NCBI GenBank assembly: GCA_021324235.1
Contig: JAJPJM010000141.1
Coordinates: forward strand, 1 to 38,826
DNA: 38,826 bases
Direction of reading: 5' to 3'
DNA from: Verrucomicrobiota bacterium
GTDB taxonomy: Bacteria > Verrucomicrobiota > Verrucomicrobiia > Limisphaerales > UBA11358
The first letter of the stretch is position 1. Each line of letters starts with the position of its first letter. The notes under the pieces were generated by a model that ran no database searches, was not told the DNA's origin, and was given only the letters and a program-made list of their open reading frames with translations. Shown in pieces: positions 24,599 through 32,670 of this stretch. The translations under genes and the position numbers were made by a program.

Positions 24599-24632
24599 GC
24601 CGTTCCGTGTGATGCGGAACGGCTTTTCTTTT
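24599..24632 (+). terminator. Rho-independent terminator
   Basis: A perfect 9-bp stem GCCGTTCCG/CGGAACGGC with a 7-nt loop, followed by TTTTCTTTT, 33 nt after the Fe-S carrier stop. Confidence 0.92.
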
Positions 24633-24646
24633 CCGGTGACAGGCGA

Positions 24647-24711
24647 CAAGTGGCAGGTGACAGGAAAGTCGAGCAGACGCTCGCCAAAAAATTCTTGTCA
24701 CCTGTCACTTG
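24647..24711. repeat. Long imperfect inverted repeat between convergent genes
   Basis: The 16-nt arms CAAGTGGCAGGTGACA and TGTCACCTGTCACTTG pair with a single G-T mismatch around a 33-nt spacer. It lies between the Fe-S carrier (+) and the ATPase (-), ending 8 nt from the latter's stop. GGTGACAGG also occurs as a direct repeat at its left edge. Possibly a dispersed repeat doubling as a terminator for the minus-strand gene. Confidence 0.6.
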
Positions 24712-24719
24712 CCACCGGT

Positions 24720-27374
24720 TCACACCCATGATTTGCGGATGAGCCAGGTCTTGATGACCTGGGTCAGACCGACGTAGCAGATCAGCGTGATGGCCAGGAA
24801 AGGCCAGAACTGCCAGGGCAACGGCACGAATCCCAGGAACCGTGCCACCGGCGAAAACGGCAGATAAGCTCCAACGCCCATGATGGCGATGGTGGTCATG
24901 GTCAGTTGCCAGCTTGCCCGTGATTGGATGAACGGAATCAGGTTGGTGCGGATGACGTGGACGATGAGCGTTTGGGTCATGATGGATTCGACAAACCAGC
25001 CGGTATTAAACAACGCCGCCGCCTGAGTGTGATTTACGGCGTCGTCGTGGAATCGCGCCAGCAGATCCGGGGTCACGATGGCATGGCTGCACTTGAAGAA
25101 AAACCACATCAGACAGAAGGTCGTGTAATCAAAGATCGAACTGATGGGGCCGATGAACATGATGAACCTGGCGATTTCGCCCATGGCCCACGGGCGCGGC
25201 TTGGTGATTTGTTGTTCGCCGACATTATCGGTGGGAATCGGCACCTGGGAGAAATCGTAGAGCAGGTTGTTGGTCAGCACCTGGATGGGCTGCATGGGCA
25301 GATAGGGCAGCCAGGCGCTGGCGCCCAGCACGCTGAACATATTGCCGAAGTTCGAGCTGGCACCCATGCGGATGTATTTCAGGATGTTCACAAACACCTT
25401 GCGGCCTTCGAGCACGCCTTCCTCCAGCACCATCAGGTTCTTTTCCAGCAAAATCATGTCGGCGGATTCCTTGGCGATGTCCACCGCATTGTCCACGGAA
25501 ATGCCCACGTCGGCGGCCCGCAACGCCGGGGCGTCGTTGATGCCATCGCCCATAAAACCGACGACATGCTTGTTGCGTTGCAGGGCCTGAACGACACGCT
25601 TTTTGTGCGCCGGCGAAAGGCGCGCAAACACATCCGTGGTTTCCACCTCCTGGGCAAGTTGGTCCTCGGCCATGTTTTCCACCTGGCTGCCGAGCAGGAT
25701 TTTTTCGGCGTGAATGCCGACTTCACTGCAAACCTTGCGGGTGACGAGGTCATTATCGCCGGTCAACACCTTGACGGTCACGCCGTGTTGCCGGAGGGCG
25801 GTAATGGCTTTGGAGGCGGTTTCCTTGGGCGGATCCAGGAACGCCAGATAGCCGGTCAGGACCAGATTGCTTTCGTCCGCCTTGGTGAACGTGGCCTGCT
25901 GCCCCAATTTTTTGGTGGCCACGGCCAGCACCCGGAAACCGTCTTCGCTCAATTCATTGACCTGTTGCACGAGGTCGCCGACCAGGACCGGTTCCATCGG
26001 GAAAATTTCGCCGTCACTCTCGAAGTGCGTGCATTTGGCAAAGACCGCCTCCGGCGCGCCCTTGGTCAGCAATTGCCGCTCGCCGTCCGGACAGGCGATG
26101 GCCACGGACATCATCCGGCGCGAAAAATCGAACGGAATCTCATCCACCATCTTGTATTTATCGATGCCGAGTTCGCCGTGCAGTTCCTTGTAACGCAGCA
26201 CGGCGCGGTCCAGCAGGTTTTTCAACCCGGTCTGGAAATGGCTGATCAGGTAGGCGTCGCGCAGCACGGCCTCGCTTTCGTTTTTGAATACGTCGCAGTG
26301 CAGTTCGAGGATGACGTGGTCAATGGTCAGCGTGCCGGTCTTGTCCGTGCAGAGCACGTCCATGGCGCCGAAGTTCTGGATGGAATTCAGCCGCTTGACG
26401 ATGACCTTCTTTTTCGACATGGCCAGCGCGCCCTTGGACAGGCAGACGGAGACGATCATCGGGAGCATTTCCGGCGTGAGGCCCACCGCCACGGCCAGGG
26501 CGAAGAAAAACGCGTCCTTCCAGTTGTGCTTCAGCAGACCGTTGATAAAGAAAACCATTGGCACCATCACCAGCATGAACGTGAGCATCAGCCAGACGAA
26601 ACGTTTCACGCCGCGGTCAAAGGCCGTGTCGGGCTGCTGGCCGGCGAGGCTGCTGGCCATTTTGCCGAAGTAAGTCTGGGTGCCGGTGGCGACGATGACC
26701 GCCATGGCCGTGCCGCTTTCCACGCTCGTTCCGAGAAAGCAGAGGTTCGTGTGTTCGATGGAGGAAACGTTGGTGCGCAGGTCGCGCGCGTCGGTTTTTT
26801 CCACCGGCAATGATTCGCCGGTGAGCGTGGCCTGGATGATGAACAGGTCCTTGGCCGACAACAACCGGACATCGCCGGGGATCATGTCACCGGCGGACAA
26901 CTTTACCACGTCGCCGGGGACGAGTTGCTGCAGGGGAACTTCCTTCGGTTGTCCGTCGCGCACCGCCGTGGCCGTGACTTTGATCATGGCCTTCAGTTTG
27001 GCCGCCGCGTTGCCGGCACGGGTTTCCTGTACGAAACGCAGCGATACGCCCAGAAAAACCATCACCAGCATCACCACGCCGCAGGCGTAATCGCTGGAAC
27101 TTTCCGCGGTGGCAAAAGTCAGGGTGGCCAGAATGGTCAGCAGGATGACCAGCGGGTTGCGGACGGCGATCCAAAGCCGGTGCAGCCATTCGTGCCTTCG
27201 TTCATGCGCAACTTCGTTGGGTCCAAACACTTCCAGCCGCTCGGCTGCTTCCGCCTCGCTCAAACCCGTCGGCGAGGTTTTCAGGCGTTCCAGGACCTCG
27301 GCGATTTCACCGGTCGCCGCGTCACGCAATAAGTCGTTCGCCCGTTGGCCGTCGGATTTTTTTTCAGCGGGCAT
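24720..27374 (-). CDS. P-type ATPase, magnesium-translocating type (MgtA/MgtB-like)
   Basis: 884 aa. Cation-ATPase N-domain (GLSEAEAAERLEVFGPNEV), TGES loop (LTGESLPVEK), phosphorylated Asp344 in CTDKTGTLT, and hinge GDGINDAPALRAADVGISV. The membrane motif before the Asp is GLTPEMLPMIV, typical of the Mg2+-type group and unlike the CPC of copper ATPases; there are no N-terminal heavy-metal domains. About ten membrane helices. It imports Mg2+ (or a related divalent ion) at the expense of ATP. The start lies 6 nt after the CsoR-family gene stop, so they are co-transcribed. Confidence 0.92.
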   Translation of the reverse strand: MPAEKKSDGQRANDLLRDAATGEIAEVLERLKTSPTGLSEAEAAERLEVFGPNEVAHERRHEWLHRLWIAVRNPLVILLTILATLTFATAESSSDYACGVVMLVMVFLGVSLRFVQETRAGNAAAKLKAMIKVTATAVRDGQPKEVPLQQLVPGDVVKLSAGDMIPGDVRLLSAKDLFIIQATLTGESLPVEKTDARDLRTNVSSIEHTNLCFLGTSVESGTAMAVIVATGTQTYFGKMASSLAGQQPDTAFDRGVKRFVWLMLTFMLVMVPMVFFINGLLKHNWKDAFFFALAVAVGLTPEMLPMIVSVCLSKGALAMSKKKVIVKRLNSIQNFGAMDVLCTDKTGTLTIDHVILELHCDVFKNESEAVLRDAYLISHFQTGLKNLLDRAVLRYKELHGELGIDKYKMVDEIPFDFSRRMMSVAIACPDGERQLLTKGAPEAVFAKCTHFESDGEIFPMEPVLVGDLVQQVNELSEDGFRVLAVATKKLGQQATFTKADESNLVLTGYLAFLDPPKETASKAITALRQHGVTVKVLTGDNDLVTRKVCSEVGIHAEKILLGSQVENMAEDQLAQEVETTDVFARLSPAHKKRVVQALQRNKHVVGFMGDGINDAPALRAADVGISVDNAVDIAKESADMILLEKNLMVLEEGVLEGRKVFVNILKYIRMGASSNFGNMFSVLGASAWLPYLPMQPIQVLTNNLLYDFSQVPIPTDNVGEQQITKPRPWAMGEIARFIMFIGPISSIFDYTTFCLMWFFFKCSHAIVTPDLLARFHDDAVNHTQAAALFNTGWFVESIMTQTLIVHVIRTNLIPFIQSRASWQLTMTTIAIMGVGAYLPFSPVARFLGFVPLPWQFWPFLAITLICYVGLTQVIKTWLIRKSWV

Positions 27375-27380
27375 AAACTT

Positions 27381-27665
27381 TTAGACGGCGTATCGCTCCA
27401 GAACCGTGAGCAGGGAACGCAGGTTGTGGCGTCCTTCGGGCCGGCTGGTGGCGCCTTCGAGGCACGTGCGCATGTGGGACTCAAGGACTTTTTCGCTGAA
27501 TGATTTCAGCGCCTGGCGCGCCGAGACGACCTGCATCAGCACGTCCGAACAATCAGCGTCGGCCTCCACCATTTTTTCGATGCCCTCGATCTGGCCCTTG
27601 ATTTTCCGCAGGCGGATGACCAGCGCCCGTTTTTCCAGTCCGGGACGAACAGGTTTCACTTTCAT
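27381..27665 (-). CDS. CsoR/FrmR-family metal-sensing repressor
   Basis: 94-aa all-helical repressor. It has IRLRKIKGQIEGIEKMVEADADCSDVL and SFSEKVLESHMRTCLE; C39, H64 and C68 line up with the Cu(I) ligands of CsoR. The frame is open to 28052, but only the part from the ATG at 27663-27665 matches the family. Its operator may be the C-rich site at 27721-27746. Copper (or formaldehyde-type) sensing is inferred from the ligand set, yet the adjacent gene is a magnesium-type ATPase. Confidence 0.9.
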   Translation of the reverse strand: MKVKPVRPGLEKRALVIRLRKIKGQIEGIEKMVEADADCSDVLMQVVSARQALKSFSEKVLESHMRTCLEGATSRPEGRHNLRSLLTVLERYAV

Positions 27666-27720
27666 GACAAAATATTTAACAGGTTTCACCGGGTGCGCCA
27701 CTCCCAAAATAAGGATTTGA

Positions 27721-27764
27721 CCATCATGGGGGGTAGGGGTATATGGCAGCGTGTTTTTTGTCAA
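27721..27764 (-). promoter_or_regulatory. Candidate csoR-ATPase promoter with C-rich operator
   Basis: On the minus strand TTGACA (27759-27764) and TATACC (27738-27743) are spaced by 15 nt, slightly short. The -10 runs directly into CCCCTACCCCCC flanked by CCAT/ATGG at 27721-27746. CsoR-family operators are typically G/C runs flanked by AT-rich inverted ends, so this is a plausible self-regulated promoter. Confidence 0.5.
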
Positions 27765-27926
27765 CCGCCGTTTCAAGAAATTGTCGGCGGCTGCCCGGCC
27801 GGTGATTGCGGCGGCCAGCCTCCAGCCGCTGCGAACGTTTCGACAAGCCCACCGCGCCTGCGCGCCGGATGCCGTTGCGGTGGCGCAAATTATTCGCGAG
27901 CAGACGTTCGCGGCCAAAACCATTGC

Positions 27927-28658
27927 ATGAAACGCGGATTTCTTTTGGGGTTGCTGCTGCCGGTGTGCCCGGCGCTGGCGGTGGTTCCGCTGGTCACGGA
28001 TGACGCCGACCCGGTTGAGCTCGGCCACGTCCAAATTAATTCCGGCTGGCAATTTAGTCGCGCTGATACTGTGGACCTGAACAGCCTTGACCTCATTCCG
28101 GTGATGGGTATCACGTCACGCAGTGAGTTCGGAATGATTTTTGGCTATCAATGGCGCGACGGAACGGCAGGCGCGGATGGCATCACTGACCTGACGCTCG
28201 AAACGAAGTGGCGGCTTTGGGGAAAGGCCGGGGACAATTTCAAGTTGAGCACGCGCTTCGACATGAAACTGCCGACCGCCTCGGTGCGGCTCGGCCTCGG
28301 TACGGGCGACCCGGACGCGGACGCATTTCTTATTGCCACCTGTAGCCGCGGGAAAACGTCGTTCGACTGGAACGTTGGCTACATCAAAATGGATGCTTCG
28401 CGGGCCGTGTTCGACGCCGACCAATGGTTTCTCGGCCAGGCTTTCCGTCAACAATGGAACGACCGCTGGGCGTTAATCGGCGAAACTTACGCGATAATTC
28501 CGCAGGGCGCCGCGGGTGCTCCGCTGAATTTTGATTTCGACGGCGGTATTCAATATTCCGTGAGTGAAAATTTTCTTTTTTCATTGCTCGTCGGTTCAGC
28601 CATCGGCCGCAACAGTCCCGACCTGACCACAAATTTTGGTTTCACCTGGACTTTTTGA
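27927..28658 (+). CDS. Predicted outer-membrane beta-barrel (transporter-like) protein
   Basis: 243 aa from the ATG at 27927, with a signal peptide (MKRGFLLGLLLPVCPALAVV). The rest alternates polar and hydrophobic residues with many aromatic ends and finishes FGFTWTF, a terminal Phe typical of outer-membrane barrels. Segments such as LVTDDADPVELGHVQINSGW and LETKWRLWG, then FKLSTRFDMKLPTA, resemble the MetA-pathway/transporter barrel family. It is divergent from csoR with about 260 nt between them, so it may share its control. Substrate unknown. Confidence 0.75.
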   Translation: MKRGFLLGLLLPVCPALAVVPLVTDDADPVELGHVQINSGWQFSRADTVDLNSLDLIPVMGITSRSEFGMIFGYQWRDGTAGADGITDLTLETKWRLWGKAGDNFKLSTRFDMKLPTASVRLGLGTGDPDADAFLIATCSRGKTSFDWNVGYIKMDASRAVFDADQWFLGQAFRQQWNDRWALIGETYAIIPQGAAGAPLNFDFDGGIQYSVSENFLFSLLVGSAIGRNSPDLTTNFGFTWTF

Positions 28659-28705
28659 TTTGCCACTTTTATTGAGTCACCTTTTACAGTTGTTATCATC
28701 GACGC

Positions 28706-29419
28706 GTGACAACGCTATTTTTGGCCACCCGCAACGCCCACAAAGCCGGCGAAATCCACGCCATCCTCGGCAGTGGCTTCAAACTATTGACGCTGACTGA
28801 TTTTCCCGCCGCGCCGACCGTTGTTGAGGACGCCGCCACGTTCGCCGGCAACGCGACCAAAAAAGCGGTTGAACTGGCGCGCTGGCTGCCGCGCCAGTTC
28901 CCCGGCCCCCAGATGCCAGACACCAGACCCGATTTCGTTCTGGCCGACGATTCCGGTCTCGAGGTGGACGTGCTGAACGGCGCGCCGGGTGTGCATTCGG
29001 CGCGGTTCGCCGCCGTGGATTCCTCCAAATCCGGCAACACAGCGGATGCCGACAATAACATCAAGTTGTTGCGCCTGCTCAAAGACGTTCCCCCCGAAAA
29101 GCGTACGGCACGGTTTCATTGCGTCATCGCCCTGACGCCCATGTTGACCGAAACAACTGAGAGCGCATCGCCGGTTTGCTACGGGGATGAATTTGAGATG
29201 CAGACGAAGTTGTTCGACGGCGTGTGCGAAGGCCGGATTCTGTTCGCGCCGCGCGGACAGAACGGGTTCGGTTACGACCCGTTGTTTGTGCCGGTGGGGT
29301 TCGAACAGACCTTTGCCGAGCTGGGTAACGACGTGAAGAACAAATTGAGCCACCGCGCACAGGCCCTGGCCAAATTGAAACAGCAACTGGATGCCACGGC
29401 AGGCAAGCGCCTCGTTTAA
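28706..29419 (+). CDS. rdgB: RdgB/HAM1 non-canonical purine NTP pyrophosphatase
   Basis: 237 aa with a GTG start. It hydrolyses dITP/XTP to keep deaminated purines out of nucleic acids. Motifs: LATRNAHKAGEI, ADDSGLEVDVLNGAPGVHSARF, GFGYDPLFVPVG and SHRAQALAKL. Two insertions relative to E. coli RdgB are seen, around RWLPRQFPGPQMPDTRP and LTETTESASPV. It is convergent with the cyclophilin gene 17 nt away. Confidence 0.94.
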   Translation: MTTLFLATRNAHKAGEIHAILGSGFKLLTLTDFPAAPTVVEDAATFAGNATKKAVELARWLPRQFPGPQMPDTRPDFVLADDSGLEVDVLNGAPGVHSARFAAVDSSKSGNTADADNNIKLLRLLKDVPPEKRTARFHCVIALTPMLTETTESASPVCYGDEFEMQTKLFDGVCEGRILFAPRGQNGFGYDPLFVPVGFEQTFAELGNDVKNKLSHRAQALAKLKQQLDATAGKRLV

Positions 29420-29436
29420 GAAAAAATCGTTTCGAT

Positions 29437-30291
29437 TCAATAAACGACCTGCACCCGGTAAAACCGGCTGGGCGCAGCGGCGTTGTCCACCACGGTCATT
29501 GGCGCTCCAGTACCATTGGTGGTGACCAGTGTGTTCCAGACCGGCGGGAAATTCGTCGCATACTCGACCAGGTTCGTCAATCCAGTCGCGCTGTTCCAGG
29601 AAATTTGCTTTCCACCGCCGGCGGCCGGACTGATGGCCACTTGTAGCAAGGAAATATTCACGAAGATAAAGTTGGTTTGGGCGATAACGGGATAGAGCAA
29701 CGGGCACGTCGCGAAGTTCGGATAATAAACATTGCCCAAGGCCGGATCCACATTTGCCACCAGGTTGCTTTGCTGCGTGCCGGTGTAATTCTGGAAGCTG
29801 TTAAAAATATTCAGCACATTCGTACCGGCAATGACATGTCCGAACACCACGAACAAATCGTTCGTATTCGGGGCGTCGAGAAAGGCATTGTTCGTAAGGT
29901 TGAGATACCACTGCGACGTAGCGGAGTTGGTGTCGCCGCCAAGCTTGGCCATCGCGATGGTGCCGAATACGTTGCTGAATTGCCGGCCGACGTCAAATTC
30001 GTTGGTGATGGGCGGAAAGGTTGCGATGGGGCTGATCGTGTTGCTGACCAAAGTGTAACCGCCGCCTTGCAGGACGAAACCCGGCACCAGCCGGTGCGCG
30101 ATCCCGTTCTGGTAGTGCCCGGTTTTGACGTAATTCAGAAAATTCTGCACCGTCACCGGTTTGTCCTGGTCGTACAACTCCACTTCCATGTCGCCAAACA
30201 CAGTGCGGAATTGGACGAGGGTGCCCGCGCCGGCTGAATGGAGAACGGTGATGAAGGCGATTAAACCACAAATCGTCCGCAGGTATGACAT
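29437..30291 (-). CDS. Secreted cyclophilin-type peptidyl-prolyl isomerase with FYR C-terminal module
   Basis: 284 aa. Signal peptide 1-22 (MSYLRTICGLIAFITVLHSAGA). Cyclophilin domain about 25-200: GDMEVELYDQDKPVTVQNFLNYV, HRLVPGFVLQGGGY, FGTIAMAKLGGDTNSATSQWYLNL and FVVFGHVIAGTNVL. The usual catalytic Arg is present in AHRLVPGF. The C-terminal part, ISWNSATGLTNLVEYATNFPPVW to RFYRVQVVY, is the same type of module as at the end of the 6850-7788 protein. It likely folds proteins outside the cytoplasm. Confidence 0.9.
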   Translation of the reverse strand: MSYLRTICGLIAFITVLHSAGAGTLVQFRTVFGDMEVELYDQDKPVTVQNFLNYVKTGHYQNGIAHRLVPGFVLQGGGYTLVSNTISPIATFPPITNEFDVGRQFSNVFGTIAMAKLGGDTNSATSQWYLNLTNNAFLDAPNTNDLFVVFGHVIAGTNVLNIFNSFQNYTGTQQSNLVANVDPALGNVYYPNFATCPLLYPVIAQTNFIFVNISLLQVAISPAAGGGKQISWNSATGLTNLVEYATNFPPVWNTLVTTNGTGAPMTVVDNAAAPSRFYRVQVVY

Positions 30292-30395
30292 GCCTCAAAA
30301 GATACTCATTTGGAGCCAAATTTCAACGTGATCGTACTGGCCGGCTTTGAGCTCACCTTTGGCGGGTCAGGGGCGATCTGAAAACCTGTTGACAT

Positions 30396-30409
30396 GCTGT
30401 GTACACAGC
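30396..30409. promoter_or_regulatory. 14-bp perfect palindrome
   Basis: GCTGTGTACACAGC reads the same on both strands. TTGACA starts 7 nt upstream (30389), but there is no good -10. It lies about 105 nt upstream of the cyclophilin gene start and could be a regulator site; no partner is known. Confidence 0.35.
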
Positions 30410-30445
30410 CAGGCTCAATTTCAAAGCGTTTTTAATCTGAATCCC

Positions 30446-30521
30446 GTAGCCTGGCGGACGTCAGTCCGCGCATTCTTTATTTCTCAGGCGAATATCAGCG
30501 CCGACCTACGTCGGCGGCTAC
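30446..30521. repeat. Dispersed hairpin repeat (GTAGCC...GGCTAC)
   Basis: A 76-bp element bounded by GTAGCC and GGCTAC. Each arm also folds on itself: GCGGAC-GTCA-GTCCGC on the left and GCCGAC-CTAC-GTCGGC on the right. This paired-hairpin layout is typical of REP/BIME-like intergenic repeats. It lies between the cyclophilin and monophosphatase genes. Confidence 0.75.
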
Positions 30522-30567
30522 AGAGGTCGGGCTGATGGGAGATGGCACTACGAAACGGCGGGTGCGA

Positions 30568-31416
30568 TTATTTCAGCAGACCGTTGATCTGAAGCTTCCG
30601 CCGCAGCTTGCCGTTGTCGGCGCACATCCGGAATTTTCCGCCGGGCGCCGGCCGGGTGTAGAATTCACCGCCCGAACACTCGACCATCAACGCGCCGGCC
30701 GCCACGTCCCACAAATTGATGGTGCGTTCAATATAGGCGTCGAGCCGGCCGGAGGCGACGTAAGCCAGTTCGAGTGCCGCCGAACCCATGATGCGGATTT
30801 TTTTGACGCGCCGGGCGAGTCGGTTCAAGTGCGGCAGGCTTTTCTCCAGGTTTTCCCGGCTCTTGGAAAATCCCATCGCGATGACAGTTTCGTCCAGGCG
30901 CGCACGCCGGCTGACGCGAACGACCTTTCCATTCAGTCGGGTGGGCCCGCCGCGAACGGCTGTCCAAAGCTCGTCGTTGAACGGATCATAAATCACGCCG
31001 AGGAGCGTTTCGTAATTTCGGCGGGGCGGGACTCCGTCGAACCCTGATTTCGATTTATTCAAGTTGGGGCTCGAGCGACTCTCGCCCCACCATTGTAAAG
31101 CAATCGAAACCGCCGCATGCGGCATTCCGAAGAAATAATTCACGGTGCCGTCAATCGGGTCCACCACCCAGCGATATTCGGCGTTCACATCGCCGGTATC
31201 GCCTTCCTCGCCCAGCAGCGGGATTGAAGGAAAAGCCGACCGCAGGATTTTTTCGATGAGTTTCTGGCAACGTACGTCCAGTTCCAGTTTGATGTCGTGG
31301 GCTTCCACAACCTTGACGCGTTTCGGCAGATGCCAGTTGGCGCGCATGACTTTCCCGGCCGCGCGCGCGGCCTTGATGGTGGTGGCCAGGGAGGATTTTT
31401 GCGAAATGGTTTTCAT
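30568..31416 (-). CDS. Inositol monophosphatase-family phosphatase
   Basis: 282 aa. Mg2+-dependent phosphatase of the SuhB/CysQ superfamily. Metal site: GEEG (69-72), VVDPIDGTVNY (85-94, Asp86 and Asp89) and NLWDVAAGALMVECSGG near residue 230. Residues about 109-137 (WWGESRSSPN to PPRRNYE) interrupt the strand that normally joins VSIALQ to LLGVIYDP; this is an in-frame palindromic-repeat insertion. The substrate could be inositol phosphate, PAP or histidinol phosphate. The MgtE-like gene is 61 nt upstream on the same strand. Confidence 0.9.
   Translation of the reverse strand: MKTISQKSSLATTIKAARAAGKVMRANWHLPKRVKVVEAHDIKLELDVRCQKLIEKILRSAFPSIPLLGEEGDTGDVNAEYRWVVDPIDGTVNYFFGMPHAAVSIALQWWGESRSSPNLNKSKSGFDGVPPRRNYETLLGVIYDPFNDELWTAVRGGPTRLNGKVVRVSRRARLDETVIAMGFSKSRENLEKSLPHLNRLARRVKKIRIMGSAALELAYVASGRLDAYIERTINLWDVAAGALMVECSGGEFYTRPAPGGKFRMCADNGKLRRKLQINGLLK
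31020..31091. repeat. Palindromic repeat inserted in frame within the monophosphatase gene
   Basis: Two 25-bp arms match at 19 of 25 positions around a 22-nt AT-rich spacer. On the minus strand it begins GGTGGGGCGAGAGTCGCTCG, close to the repeat at 2694-2743, but it is read in a different frame there, giving WWGESRSSPN. Confidence 0.75.
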
Positions 31417-31477
31417 TAAATGTTTGCGGGAAGAGGCGGTTGCCGTTTCTCCGGAAATTTCAGCGATTCGGCCGGTT

Positions 31478-32467
31478 TCATAACAGCAACGCGGCCAGGC
31501 TGAAATAAAACAGCAGCGTAAAAATGTCCGTGAACGCGAGCGTCACCGGCCCGGCGGCAATCTTCGGATCGAGCCGCAACGCATGCAATACCGCCGGGAC
31601 GGTCAATCCCCAAAAGCACGCCGCGCCGAGCGCCAGCAGGATGCTGGCGCCGATGACGAAACCCGCCAGCCCGTTTCCGCGCCATAGCCAGACGATGAGA
31701 CCGACCACCGTGCCGCAACCGGCGCCCAGCAACAGGGCCGTGCCCGCTTCACGCCGGAACGCCCGGGCATACCAGCCGAAGCTCGGCCGCGCCGCGCGCA
31801 ATGCCTGAATGGTAACGGTCATGGATTGGATGCTCACGCTTTCCCCCAGTCCCAGGACCAGCGCGAGGAAGAATGCCAGGACGATGCTTTTGGCGAGGGT
31901 GACGGCGTAAGCACTGGCGAGCAGCGCGCACAGCGTGCCACTGCCGATGGTCGCCAGCAACCAGGGAAAACGGAATCGAAATGCCCGCCACGGCGATGCA
32001 TCATGCACCTGCGACACGCGAAAACCGATGGATTCAAACAGCGCGTTCGTCTGCTCGCGCTCGGCGATGTCGAACGCTTCCTCCGTCAACAAACCCACGT
32101 CCACCACCCCGACGATCCGCCGCGCCTCGTCCACCACCGGGAACGCCAGAAACCGGTGCAGGACAAATGCCTCGCAGGCTTCCAGCACCGTCGCCGTGTG
32201 TGGGATGGCCGCCACCTGCCGGATCATCAACTCCGACAACCGGCGCTCCAGCGGCGCCGTCAGCAGCTGACGCGTGGGCAGGACGCCGGCGAGCCGTTCC
32301 TCCGCGTCCACCACGTAGAAATAAACGATTTTTTCGCCGATGCCGCGCTGTCGGATCGCGTCCAGCGCCTGTTGGACGGTGAAATCTTCGCGCAGGATGG
32401 CCGCGTCCTTGCGGGCGACCGCCAAAACCGGCTGATGCAAATGGTCCTGTTTATCTGTCAGCTCCAT
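31478..32467 (-). CDS. MgtE-like divalent cation transporter with CBS pair
   Basis: 329 aa from the ATG at 32465-32467 (MELTDKQDHLHQPVLAVAR); the open frame extends 35 residues further without family match. CBS1 about 20-75 (YFYVVDAEERLAGVLPTRQLL), CBS2 about 80-140 (LAFPVVDEARRIVGVVDVGLL). Membrane part from about 165 with five helices, including FLALVLGLGESVSIQSMTVTIQALR and TLAFTDIFTLLFYFSLAALLL, which match the MgtE channel. The N-terminal helical domain of full-length MgtE is missing. Probably Mg2+ or Co2+ transport. Confidence 0.85.
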   Translation of the reverse strand: MELTDKQDHLHQPVLAVARKDAAILREDFTVQQALDAIRQRGIGEKIVYFYVVDAEERLAGVLPTRQLLTAPLERRLSELMIRQVAAIPHTATVLEACEAFVLHRFLAFPVVDEARRIVGVVDVGLLTEEAFDIAEREQTNALFESIGFRVSQVHDASPWRAFRFRFPWLLATIGSGTLCALLASAYAVTLAKSIVLAFFLALVLGLGESVSIQSMTVTIQALRAARPSFGWYARAFRREAGTALLLGAGCGTVVGLIVWLWRGNGLAGFVIGASILLALGAACFWGLTVPAVLHALRLDPKIAAGPVTLAFTDIFTLLFYFSLAALLL

Positions 32468-32670
32468 GCAACGGCAAATTAAACCAGCCGGGGCGACGCC
32501 GTCGAGCAACGGTTTTGAGGCGGTTCCAAAAACGTCAATCACCCGACCCGGGGCCCGCGGATTGGCACTCAAGGTGCTGATTGATGTGCTTCGTCACCCC
32601 ATTGGATTTATGACCATGACGGGAAGAACCGGGGATTGTGGGAATAAAATACAACCGGGTTGACGATGAC

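Noticed and set aside
24924-26813. A 629-codon open frame on the plus strand
   Set aside because: It lies wholly opposite the P-type ATPase gene, whose motifs are complete; the translated product is rich in His/Gln/Gly with no recognisable domain, as expected of an antisense shadow.
27666-28052. N-terminal extension of the CsoR-family protein (223 aa in total)
   Set aside because: Only the last 94 residues match the family; the extension crosses the promoter and the divergent gene's start.
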